A stretch of 7,084 bases of DNA. Source: an uncultured Lachnospiraceae bacterium (GTDB taxonomy: Bacteria > Bacillota > Clostridia > Lachnospirales > Lachnospiraceae). The notes under the pieces were generated by a model that saw only the letters and a list, made by a program, of their open reading frames with translations, was not told the origin of the DNA and did not search any database. Position numbers and translations under genes: made by a program. Below, in pieces: positions 1-6,455 of the stretch (positions are counted from its first letter, which is position 1; each line of letters opens with the position of its first letter). Where the stretch lies: NCBI GenBank assembly GCA_902803635.1, contig CADCQU010000078.1:1-7084 (forward strand). Direction: 5' to 3'.

Positions 1-126
1 CTCCTCGGTTCGTTCATCCGTGTGCGGATTCACCTTGGAGCGATACACATATTCGAAATTCTCGCTTCTCGTTTCCGACGTCGTAGGATTGTGAAATAAT
101 TTTTGAAATAAATTTTCGAGCAACAT
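1..126 (-). CDS. N-terminal fragment of an unidentified protein, cut by left edge
   Basis: Reading leftward from an ATG at 126-124, the frame stays open for 42 codons to the window edge. It is preceded by a strong Shine-Dalgarno (AAAGGAGG on the minus strand, AGGAGG at 141-136) nine bases before the start. The peptide begins MLLENLFQKLFHNPTTSETR and continues as a hydrophilic stretch rich in E, N, R and T. No signal peptide, membrane segment or recognisable motif is visible in this piece. The gene is divergent from the STAND NTPase gene, about 645 bp away. Start and strand are well supported by the ribosome binding site. The function is unknown, because only the beginning is visible. No convincing promoter was found between 127 and 380 on this strand. 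Confidence 0.65.
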   Translation of the reverse strand, partial: MLLENLFQKLFHNPTTSETRSENFEYVYRSKVNPHTDERTEE

Positions 127-162
127 GGTAAGAGTCCTCCTTTCCGTTTTGCGGGAGCAGCA

Positions 163-176
163 TTTCCAGCTGGAAA
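163..176. promoter_or_regulatory. 14-bp perfect palindrome in the leader of the leftward gene
   Basis: TTTCCAGCTGGAAA is a perfect palindrome. It ends 37 bp upstream of the leftward start codon and just over 20 bp upstream of its ribosome binding site. The position suits a dimeric repressor operator. It has no spacer, so an RNA hairpin could form only by sacrificing the central bases, which favours a protein-binding site. No second copy was seen in the window. The regulatory role is inferred. Confidence 0.35.
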
Positions 177-387
177 AGCGTGTCTCGCGTATTTTTGGGA
201 TGAAGTCTTCTCGTTCAAGGAGCCGCGTGAAGAATTTAGATGCCTTCGGCAGCATGAGGCTTACGAGGAAGAGGAATGGTTCGGCTTTCGCCTCCCTTTA
301 CCCTTCTGAACCCGTTCGGCAGAGCAGAAACCGAGTTACAGTTCAGGTGCCCCTGCTCTATAGGCTGTACTGCTTCGTAAAAGGCGT

Positions 388-522
388 GTCATTCTGAGCG
401 AAGCGAAGAATCCCGTAAGTTTTTCGCCAAGATGACGGGATTCTTCGTCGCTTTTCATCATCCCACATCGCCGCAGGCGATTCGATTCAGGGATGTCCGA
501 AGGACGCGCTCCTCAGAATGAC
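388..522. repeat. Compound intergenic inverted-repeat element (GTCATTCTGAGCGAAGCGAAG family)
   Basis: The element is bounded by perfect 11-bp inverted ends, GTCATTCTGAG at 388-398 and CTCAGAATGAC at 512-522. Inside, CGAAGAATCCCGT (404-416) is answered by its exact reverse complement at 435-447. A further imperfect inverted pair joins the GTCAT end at 388 to the ATGAC at 432-436. It therefore looks like several copies of a short repeat unit stacked in opposite orientations. Units like this recur as non-coding repeats in many bacterial genomes and give spurious reading frames with peptides such as HPERSEGS. A related unit in the opposite orientation lies at 6371-6400. No transposase is present. 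It could be a REP/MITE-like relic that forms RNA hairpins. Confidence 0.75.
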
Positions 523-624
523 AGAAAAGTACGGCCATCTGAATAGAACGAAACCGATGCAATGCCCCTACGAGGCTTTATGGGAAGACTTTCTGTTTTT
601 ATAATCATATTGTAAAATATTATT

Positions 625-669
625 ACCCGACATAATAGTCTGGTATTTAGTCGGGTTTTGTCGGGTTTT
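625..669. repeat. Inverted repeat ACCCGAC/GTCGGGT plus tandem GTCGGGTTTT
   Basis: ACCCGAC at 625-631 is the reverse complement of GTCGGGT at 650-656. The 18-base loop can form a further AATA/TATT stem (634-637 with 644-647), giving a two-part hairpin followed by TTTT. The right arm belongs to a perfect tandem duplication of GTCGGGTTTT at 650-659 and 660-669. The second copy ends 12 bp before the -35 box of the STAND gene promoter. Read rightward, the hairpin plus T-run resembles an intrinsic terminator that could insulate the promoter. Three CCCGAC/GTCGGG half-sites beside a promoter could equally be an operator. The sequence alone does not separate the two. Confidence 0.5.
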
Positions 670-681
670 CCATTATATCAA

Positions 682-710
682 TTGAAAATTGTTTACGGAA
701 AGGATATAAT
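682..710 (+). promoter_or_regulatory. Near-consensus sigma-70/sigma-A promoter for the STAND NTPase gene
   Basis: TTGAAA (682-687) and TATAAT (705-710) are separated by exactly 17 bp. One base differs from the -35 consensus and none from the -10. Transcription should start near 717, giving a leader of about 55 bases before the ATG at 772. The region around the promoter is strongly AT-rich, unlike the coding DNA. A constitutive-looking promoter on a STAND NTPase fits a protein held inactive until it is triggered, but repression through the adjacent GTCGGG repeats is possible. Confidence 0.75.
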
Positions 711-725
711 ATAAATAAGAACTAT

Positions 726-740
726 ACACAAAGTCTGTGT
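726..740 (+). other. Small inverted repeat in the 5' leader of the STAND gene
   Basis: ACACA (726-730) and TGTGT (736-740) flank a 5-base spacer, just downstream of the predicted transcription start and upstream of the GGGAGGGGG ribosome binding site (757-765). It could be a weak mRNA hairpin or a small operator half-site pair. A 5-bp match can arise by chance. Confidence 0.2.
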
Positions 741-771
741 TTCCGTATGATGAATCGGGAGGGGGAAGAAA

Positions 772-3399
772 ATGACAACTACTATAAAGAACAAAATAAT
801 CCTGCAAATGCTGATCAAGGACGTATTTGGCTCGCTTCTTCTCTCTCCGGGCAAATGGCCCTTGGTGGAAGAGGGGGGCTTTTCGGTCGGGCGGACCTAT
901 TTTTATGACCGTGACAAGAAACATCCGCCCTTGAACGGGAAAGCTGCGGAAAAGATCGTGGAGGTCTATCGCTATGCCCTCAAGGAGGAAAGCTACTGTG
1001 ACTATGACCCCTTCCAGGTTTCCAGGACGCTGTGTGATGTCCTGGAGGAGCTTGTTCCGGGGGAGAGCTTTCAATATCTGAAATTCCATCACCAAGATAC
1101 AAAAGATGTGCTTGCGGTGAAAAGGGAAGGGCTTCTTGCCGTGGTCGCGCTCCTCTGCAAGGTGGCAGCCGACCGCGAGAAGCCAAATCTGGAGGAGGTT
1201 CGCGCCCGCTATGTACAGGATTTGCGACCGGTTTTCCTTGCGAAGCTCTCACCGGGAGCGGAAGCACGGTCGGATGGCAAGGAGGAGAAAAAGGCTGCCA
1301 CAGAGGTTAAGGCTGACTCCCTGTACTCTCTTTCTGACTCGATGATCTACCCGGATGCCATGTTCATCGGCAGGGAGGAGGAGCTTGCGGCCATGCGAAG
1401 GCTCCTGCATTTGCCAAATAACAAGCTTTTCCTGACGGGCATGGGCGGAATCGGGAAGAGTGAGCTTGCGAGGCAATACGCCACCCGCTTTCGGGACGAC
1501 TATCAGCGGGTTCTCTGGGTTTCTGCGGCCGGGAACCTTGTCCACACGGTTGCCGACGACTTCCTTCTCCCTGTACGTGGATTTAAACGCCTGGATTATC
1601 CGGATGACAGCGAGGAAACCTATTTTCGTAGAAAATGTAACCTCCTTAGGGAGCTTGCGGGCAGGGAAACGCTGCTTGTCGTGGACAATTTTGACTGCGA
1701 GGAGGATGCCGGACTCTGGGAGTTTCTGGAAGGAGCCTATTCGGTTATTTTTACGACAAGAATTAAACGGAAAAACCACCGTCTTCAGGAAATGCAGATT
1801 CTTCCCTTGACAAATGCGGCGGAGCTTCACGGTCTTTTTCAAATGCAATATGAGCGGGGGATGGCCCCGGAGGAGGCTGTGGCTCTCGACAAATTGATTG
1901 CCCTTCTGGGAGGGCATACGCTGAGCCTCCGCCTGTGCGCCTCCATCCTTCGCCTTCGCAGGATTTCGCCGTCACGGCTGCTGGAACATTTGCAGAAGGG
2001 GCGGACATTTGCCGATTCTCCGACACAACGCGCCCAGGCCGAGATACAGGAGGGAATTCGAAGCATATTTGCAATCGCACAGCTGAGCCGGGAGGAGCAA
2101 TTCCTTCTCCACAACCTTGCCTGTATTCCGCTATCCGGGATTTCGGCCGAGGAACTCTTCGACTGGTGCGAATTTGATGATTACGAGGTTCTGGAAGGGC
2201 TGATCCGGAAGAATCTGGTCATGCACCAATCGGTAAACGACATCGTGCACTTGCATCCCGTCATCGCGTCCGTGGCACAGGAACAGCTGCTTGCTGATGA
2301 TGACGACGTTAGAGTCCTGCTTAAAAACTTCTGCTTTCTTACTGCAGAGATGAAAAGGGCTATCCTTTCGGAGAAGGAACGCATCCTAAACTATGCTACA
2401 TACATTGTTTCCATTCCTTTTCCAAGTGATGAGGCAAGAACGAACAGTCTGATTGCTCTTGGCTTGATGTATTTGCATTTTGGCATACATGAGGCGGCTG
2501 AAGAAATGCTGGAACGGTCACTAAAATTCATTCCTTCAATCGAAGAAAAAATGAGAATTTATATTCTTATGGCACAGATAAGAACGTATTCCGGAAAACC
2601 GAAAGATGGGAGAGAATTAGCCTTTTCAGGATTGAAGATCATAGAGGAGATGGAAGGACAAACATCTGGCCTTTCCCCGATTCTCAGGTTTCGAAAAACC
2701 GGGCTTCTCATGCGCGTGGCAGAAAGCAGCCGAAGTCTTGGGGAAATGAGCCAGGATGCTTATTATTGTCATAAGGCTTTGGAAACGGCAGAAGGGCTCT
2801 ATGGCGGGGTGGAGAGTGTTCTGAATCATCTCGCCGAGCAACCCCGGACAATTCTTGTTTGGGACTGGGAACGGTTACAAATAGGGAAAGATGTCTTTCG
2901 TTATCATCTTCGCCCCTATCTGCCTGAACAGTACTATGGCTGGATTTTTTATCATCTCGGCGAGTCATGTCTGGTTAGGAAGGAAGCAGAGAAGGCCGAG
3001 AGGTATGCGCGGAAGGCGATGATCTGTTTTGAGACGGCGAACGATGTATGGGCGCAATATTATGTGCATAACCTGTTAGGGTATATATTGTGCCTGAAAG
3101 GATGTTTCGGGGAAGCTGTGGCGGAGGTCCGGCAAGCGTATGAGGGGCTTTCAACGCTGTTTGGAAAGTATCCCGTCGGGAGTATGCTTGCGTATCTGAT
3201 TTTTCTGTATCGGAAACAAGGAGATGTACAGGAGGAGGAGAAGATGATTCGGGAAGCAAAGGGCCTTTATTCACCTGCAGGGGTGGATATACTGCTCGAA
3301 GAAGCAAAATCTCTGGAGGATGCTCCCTGGATGAATCCGACTTCGTTTGGGAAACGTTTGATGGTGGCCTTACGAGAATGTATGGAAGATACTGTCTGA
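772..3399 (+). CDS. STAND/NB-ARC-type NTPase with C-terminal TPR-like repeats
   Basis: This predicted cytoplasmic signal-transduction ATPase has 875 residues. Seen in the sequence: an unrecognised domain (about 1-160), a charged linker (161-185), then an NB-ARC/AP-ATPase-like core. The core has a Walker A GMGGIGKS (223-230, K229), a Walker B LLVVDNFD (301-308), a sensor-1-like SVIFTTR (324-330), a GLPL-equivalent LLGGHTLSL (378-386) and an MHD-equivalent VHLHP (492-496, H495). From about 555 to 835 it has paired amphipathic helices of TPR type (for example around 560-588, 592-624, 721-758 and 760-795). Known for the class: the TPR or other repeat end senses a ligand, nucleotide exchange drives oligomerisation, and the N-terminal domain acts as effector or adaptor. 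Inferred: a regulator or a defence sensor. No TIR, nuclease or membrane effector is recognised in the N-terminus. The start is fixed by GGGAGGGGG six bases upstream of the ATG. The stretch coding for about 535-635 looks more AT-rich than the rest. Confidence 0.85.
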   Translation: MTTTIKNKIILQMLIKDVFGSLLLSPGKWPLVEEGGFSVGRTYFYDRDKKHPPLNGKAAEKIVEVYRYALKEESYCDYDPFQVSRTLCDVLEELVPGESFQYLKFHHQDTKDVLAVKREGLLAVVALLCKVAADREKPNLEEVRARYVQDLRPVFLAKLSPGAEARSDGKEEKKAATEVKADSLYSLSDSMIYPDAMFIGREEELAAMRRLLHLPNNKLFLTGMGGIGKSELARQYATRFRDDYQRVLWVSAAGNLVHTVADDFLLPVRGFKRLDYPDDSEETYFRRKCNLLRELAGRETLLVVDNFDCEEDAGLWEFLEGAYSVIFTTRIKRKNHRLQEMQILPLTNAAELHGLFQMQYERGMAPEEAVALDKLIALLGGHTLSLRLCASILRLRRISPSRLLEHLQKGRTFADSPTQRAQAEIQEGIRSIFAIAQLSREEQFLLHNLACIPLSGISAEELFDWCEFDDYEVLEGLIRKNLVMHQSVNDIVHLHPVIASVAQEQLLADDDDVRVLLKNFCFLTAEMKRAILSEKERILNYATYIVSIPFPSDEARTNSLIALGLMYLHFGIHEAAEEMLERSLKFIPSIEEKMRIYILMAQIRTYSGKPKDGRELAFSGLKIIEEMEGQTSGLSPILRFRKTGLLMRVAESSRSLGEMSQDAYYCHKALETAEGLYGGVESVLNHLAEQPRTILVWDWERLQIGKDVFRYHLRPYLPEQYYGWIFYHLGESCLVRKEAEKAERYARKAMICFETANDVWAQYYVHNLLGYILCLKGCFGEAVAEVRQAYEGLSTLFGKYPVGSMLAYLIFLYRKQGDVQEEEKMIREAKGLYSPAGVDILLEEAKSLEDAPWMNPTSFGKRLMVALRECMEDTV

Positions 3400-3409
3400 G
3401 AAGTACTTC
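3400..3409. other. Perfect palindrome directly after the STAND gene stop codon
   Basis: GAAGTACTTC is a 10-bp perfect palindrome that begins at the base after the TGA (3397-3399). It lies upstream of the larger hairpin at 3426-3465. No role can be assigned; it may contribute to 3'-end structure. Confidence 0.2.
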
Positions 3410-3425
3410 CTTCCGATATTCCCTC

Positions 3426-3465
3426 TTCCCTGGGGAAGCACTGAGCCAAGTGCCTCCCTAGGGAA
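3426..3465 (+). terminator. Long hairpin after the STAND gene, possible 3'-end or termination structure
   Basis: Arms 3426-3442 and 3449-3465 form a 17-position stem around the 6-base loop GAGCCA. Fifteen pairs are Watson-Crick, one is G-U, and one is an A-C mismatch (3437 with 3454). It starts 27 bp after the stop codon, where a terminator is expected. It has no T-run on either strand (TAAAGAATGG follows), so it is not a classical intrinsic terminator. It may protect the mRNA 3' end, act with Rho, or be an inverted-repeat relic. The structure is certain at sequence level; the function is not. Confidence 0.45.
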
Positions 3466-3565
3466 TAAAGAATGGTCGGATATCTTCTTATTCTACATCA
3501 CGGATGCTATGCTGGCAAGAAGCATGGGTGCTGCACCAGGCTAATTTTTTACCAATCGTTACAGG

Positions 3566-3608
3566 AGTGATCACTACCCCCGTTTGATTTTCCTGTGGAT
3601 AATACAGG
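3566..3608. promoter_or_regulatory. Two dyad-symmetric sites upstream of the DUF1703-type gene
   Basis: AGTGATCACT (3566-3575) is a perfect 10-bp palindrome. CCTGT (3592-3596) and ACAGG (3604-3608) form an inverted repeat around a 7-base spacer that contains GATAAT (3598-3603), a -10-like hexamer. No good -35 box lies at the right distance from GATAAT. If this is the promoter region, the dyads would be placed to block polymerase. The motifs are seen; the regulatory role is inferred and weak. Confidence 0.25.
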
Positions 3609-3659
3609 TGAGGTGTGGTAAGATTTTGGCATGAAAGAATAACCTCGGGAGGAACCGCT

Positions 3660-5399
3660 ATGCGAAAGAAGATAGGCGTCGGGTATGAAAATTTCAAGGA
3701 ATTCATTGACGAGGAGATGTACTATGCGGACAAGACGTTGCTGATCCGGGATGTTCTGGAAAATGGTGGGAAGGTGACCCTCTTTACGCGGCCCAGGCGC
3801 TTTGGGAAGACGCTGGCTCTCTCCATGCTGCGGACGTTTTTCGAGGCGGAGGTGGACAGAAACGGGGAGGCCGTTGACAACCGCCGGTATTTTTCGGGGA
3901 TGAAGGTTATGGAATGTGGCGAGGAGGTGCTCTCCAAGATGGGACGGTATCCGGTCATCAAGCTGTCCCTCAAGTCCGCGATGCAGCCGACGCTTCGGGG
4001 GGCTTTCCTGAAGATTCGGGACGAGATTGTCGATGAATATGGAAGGCACATTTACGTGGATGGCTCGGAGTTGCTCACGCCGGCGCAGCGCCAATCCTTT
4101 GCGTCCTTCCTGCTGCCAAGAAAGGCGGAGGAAATTCGCACGGAGGAAGAGCTTGCCGTGGAGATGGATCTGTATTCCACGGCTCTTCGGACGCTCTCCG
4201 ATTGCCTTTACAAATACCACGGCCAGAAGGTGGTCGTTCTCCTGGACGAGTACGACGTGCCGCTTGAAAACGCCTATTTTTCAGGCTTCTATTCCGAGAT
4301 GATTGGCTTCATCCGCTCGCTTTTTGAGTCCGCTTTAAAGACAAATGACTCCCTGGAATTTGCCGTAGTGACGGGCTGCCTTCGCATCAGCCGCGAGAGC
4401 ATATTTACGGGGATGAACAACCTGAAGATTAACTCCATCCGGGACGAACGCTTCTCCGAGGGCTTCGGCTTTACGGAAGTGGAGACGGAGAAGATGCTGC
4501 GGGAATACGGGATGGAGGACCGCATCCCGGAGGCCAAGGAGTGGTACAATGGCTACCTTTTTGGCAAGAACGAAATTTACAATCCCTGGAGCATCACGGC
4601 CTATGTCGACGCGATTGCGAATAACGGGCGGAAATTCGCGGAAGCCTACTGGGCAAATACGTCCTCGAACAGCATCATCAAGGACATGGTCTTCCATGCG
4701 GACGACGACGTGAAGGAGGAGCTGGACCTCCTCATCCAGGGCGGGACCATCGAGAAGATGATTCACGAGGACATCACCTACGGGGACATCCACGAGTCCG
4801 AGGACAACCTCTGGAACTTCCTCTTCTTCACGGGATACATGAAGGAGGTGTCCGAGCGGCGTGAGGGCAAATATATTCTTGCGACAATGAAGATCCCAAA
4901 TCTTGAGGTAGCAAGTATTTATGAACGCCAAATAAAGAAATGGTTCGAGGACGTCGTGAAAACGAGCGACCGTGGCGATTTCTACAGGGCCGTTCTGGAG
5001 GGCGACACGACAGGAATGGAGGACTTCCTAAACGTCCTCCTTGACAAATGCATCAGCACCTTTGACAGTGCCGAGTCGTTCTACCACGGCTTCTTCCTCT
5101 CGCTCCTTTTTGGATTGCCGGGGTATACGCCCAAGTCCAACCGCGAGGCGGGTGACGGCCGACCGGACATCGTGCTGGAGCCCAAACGCCCGAGAGACCC
5201 GGCGATCATTTTCGAGCTCAAGCGTCGGAAGAAGTTCAGTCAAATGCAGGGCGGCATCCGGGAGGCCTTCGGGGACATTCGGGAGAAGCGGTACGAGGAG
5301 GGCGTCCTCGACGACGGCTTCCTCGGCGTCAAGTCCTACGGGGTGTGCTTCTGTAGGAAGAGTTGCATCATCGAGAGGTACCCAGGCGGGGCTTTTTGA
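3660..5399 (+). CDS. AAA-ATPase-like / PD-(D/E)XK nuclease-like protein (DUF1703 type)
   Basis: This 579-residue cytoplasmic protein belongs to a family common, often in many copies, in Firmicutes, Bacteroidetes and Fusobacteria. The N-terminal AAA-ATPase-like domain has the family opening YENFKEFIDEEMYYADKT (9-26) and a Walker A variant RPRRFGKT (44-51, K50). It also has a Walker B VVVLLDEYD (191-199) and the family signature TGCLRISRESIFTGMNNL (238-255). The C-terminal PD-(D/E)XK-like domain keeps GDGRPDIVL (498-506, D503) and IIFELKR (516-522, E519 and K521), so the predicted nuclease site looks intact. The family's molecular role is unproven. ATP-dependent DNA or RNA processing in genome conflict is a reasonable inference. 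The ATG at 3660 is chosen over an in-frame GTG at 3615 because CGGGAGG sits just upstream and the conserved family start follows. The length is typical, with no frameshift. It is probably transcribed separately from the STAND gene (260-bp structured gap). Confidence 0.9.
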   Translation: MRKKIGVGYENFKEFIDEEMYYADKTLLIRDVLENGGKVTLFTRPRRFGKTLALSMLRTFFEAEVDRNGEAVDNRRYFSGMKVMECGEEVLSKMGRYPVIKLSLKSAMQPTLRGAFLKIRDEIVDEYGRHIYVDGSELLTPAQRQSFASFLLPRKAEEIRTEEELAVEMDLYSTALRTLSDCLYKYHGQKVVVLLDEYDVPLENAYFSGFYSEMIGFIRSLFESALKTNDSLEFAVVTGCLRISRESIFTGMNNLKINSIRDERFSEGFGFTEVETEKMLREYGMEDRIPEAKEWYNGYLFGKNEIYNPWSITAYVDAIANNGRKFAEAYWANTSSNSIIKDMVFHADDDVKEELDLLIQGGTIEKMIHEDITYGDIHESEDNLWNFLFFTGYMKEVSERREGKYILATMKIPNLEVASIYERQIKKWFEDVVKTSDRGDFYRAVLEGDTTGMEDFLNVLLDKCISTFDSAESFYHGFFLSLLFGLPGYTPKSNREAGDGRPDIVLEPKRPRDPAIIFELKRRKKFSQMQGGIREAFGDIREKRYEEGVLDDGFLGVKSYGVCFCRKSCIIERYPGGAF

Positions 5400-5441
5400 A
5401 GCTACGCTGTCACCATTTTGTGATGTACGCTGCTTTTCCGA

Positions 5442-5470
5442 TTGTGGGGCGGCGGTGGCTGTGTTAGAAT
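5442..5470 (+). promoter_or_regulatory. Candidate extended -10 promoter for the GrpE-like/Hsp70 unit
   Basis: TTGTGG (5442-5447) and TAGAAT (5465-5470) are 17 bp apart, and the -10 carries the extended TGT element (5462-5464). The -35 matches consensus at only three positions, but the extended -10 compensates. Transcription would start near 5477, giving a leader of about 27 bases before the ATG at 5504. No terminator is visible after the upstream gene, so read-through from it also remains possible. Confidence 0.45.
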
Positions 5471-5503
5471 AGGACGTATCATTGGAAAGGGTACTTTGGA
5501 AAT

Positions 5504-6409
5504 ATGTTTGGAACAAAAACGCTCTTGCTGGAAATTTTGGACCGGCTGGATGCGATGGAAACGTCTGCGATATTGGAGGAATCGGGCCAGCGTGAAAAGA
5601 AGGTGCAGGATGCCGAGCAACTGGAGAAGCGCCTTACGGAGCTGGATTTGGCAAATGCAGAGCGCCTTTCGGAGGTGAAAGAGGCAAATGCCGAGTCCGC
5701 AGAGCGTCTTTTGCAGGATTTTTCGGAGCTGCGGGAAGCAAATGCCGAGTCTGCGGGGCAGCTTTCCCTCCGAATTACGGAGCTTCGCGACGCGGCGAAC
5801 CGCCATGATATGGCGATTGAAGATTTGCTAGACACCTGGGAGGAACTGCAGGGGAAGCAGGAGGAAAAGCTCGGCGAGCTTTCGAGTGCGGTGCTGGAGG
5901 CGGCCGCGAGGGAGCGGAGAGAGGCCGAGAAGAGAGAAAAAGCCCTTCTCGATCTCGTCATCTGCTCGCAGGACATTTTTTTCAACCTTCGCAGGGCGGC
6001 AGCCGCGAGTGGAAAGGTTCAAACCGGGCAGGAAACAGCTGTGGAAGTGAAGCTGGAAAATGCGCCGGGTGCGCAGGAGGTTCCCGCCAACCGGAAACTG
6101 ACAGAATCCTGGATTCGCCAGCTGGATATTGCGGAGCAGAAGCTTGCCGGGGCGCGTTTGCCCGCCGGTTTTCTTGTCGTGGGCGAAGCAGGGGTTCCGG
6201 TTAATTTCGACGTCCACGAGATCGTGGAGGTGCTCCCCACGGAGAAAGAGGAGAAAAGCCATACGGTCGCGGAGGTGTATGCCCCCGGCTATGTGTACAT
6301 GGGGCGTGTTTTACGGAAGGCCCAGATTTCCGCGTTTCGTTATGAAAATATTCAGAAAGAACCTGTTTCTGACAGGATCCTTCGCTTCGCTCAGGATGAC
6401 AAAGCGTAA
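5504..6409 (+). CDS. GrpE-like nucleotide-exchange factor with long coiled coil
   Basis: This 301-residue protein is predicted to be the co-chaperone of the Hsp70 encoded next. Residues 1-145 are almost entirely charged helix and contain ANAE repeats at 50, 61 and 79 (spacings of 11 and 18 residues, fitting hendecad/heptad coiled-coil periods). Residues 146-168 match the hydrophobic helix that precedes the head in GrpE. Residues about 204-279 resemble the GrpE beta head: VPVNFDVHEIVEVLPT (231-246) parallels the family's FDPNxHEAV segment, and AEVYAPGYVYMGRVLRKAQI (256-275) parallels VxxxxxxGYxLNxRxLRPAxV. GrpE releases ADP from Hsp70. Standard GrpE proteins have roughly 180-220 residues, so this one has an extended N-terminus. 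The last dozen residues (SDRILRFAQDDKA) are encoded by an intergenic repeat unit. The ribosome binding site is modest (AAAGGG, 12 bases from the ATG). It may instead be a GrpE-fold protein that no longer exchanges nucleotide. Confidence 0.8.
   Translation: MFGTKTLLLEILDRLDAMETSAILEESGQREKKVQDAEQLEKRLTELDLANAERLSEVKEANAESAERLLQDFSELREANAESAGQLSLRITELRDAANRHDMAIEDLLDTWEELQGKQEEKLGELSSAVLEAAARERREAEKREKALLDLVICSQDIFFNLRRAAAASGKVQTGQETAVEVKLENAPGAQEVPANRKLTESWIRQLDIAEQKLAGARLPAGFLVVGEAGVPVNFDVHEIVEVLPTEKEEKSHTVAEVYAPGYVYMGRVLRKAQISAFRYENIQKEPVSDRILRFAQDDKA
6371..6400 (-). repeat. Repeat unit of the 388-522 family, overlapping the end of the GrpE-like gene
   Basis: On the minus strand this unit begins GTCATCCTGAGCGAAGCGAA and continues GGATCCTGTC. 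It matches the unit at 388-417 at 26 of 30 positions by hand alignment. It lies inside the reading frame of the GrpE-like gene and supplies its final residues; the TAA follows at 6407-6409. This implies that the repeat was inserted into or next to the gene's end and was read through in frame. Confidence 0.75.
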
Positions 6410-6455
6410 GAGGATGGCATGGAAGCAGAAACAGCTTTATTAGAGGAGGAACGCC

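Noticed and set aside
30..218. 62-codon leftward open frame
   Set aside because: It overlaps, in another frame, the better-supported start at 126, which has a strong ribosome binding site.
125..397. 90-codon rightward open frame
   Set aside because: It covers the ribosome binding site and start of the leftward gene, runs into the repeat element, has no ribosome binding site and has basic, low-quality composition.
388..522. CRISPR array
   Set aside because: The units are in opposite orientations and unevenly spaced, with no regular spacers.
1249..1917. 222-codon leftward frame inside the STAND gene
   Set aside because: It is antisense to the clear NB-ARC core and has no motifs or ribosome binding site; it is a shadow of the codon bias.
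3545..3550. Run of six T as a possible terminator tail
   Set aside because: GGTGCTGCACC (3527-3537) has only a one-base spacer and no other good stem ends just before the T-run.
3615..3659. Upstream in-frame GTG start for the DUF1703 gene
   Set aside because: The ATG at 3660 has a proper CGGGAGG site, and the conserved family N-terminus begins there.
3549..4220. 223-codon leftward frame over the start of the DUF1703 gene
   Set aside because: It is antisense to the conserved ATPase domain with no recognisable product.
5403..5432. TACGCTG direct repeat and TCAC/GTGA pair after the DUF1703 gene
   Set aside because: The repeat is 7 bp and the stem only 4 bp, within chance expectation and without a T-run.
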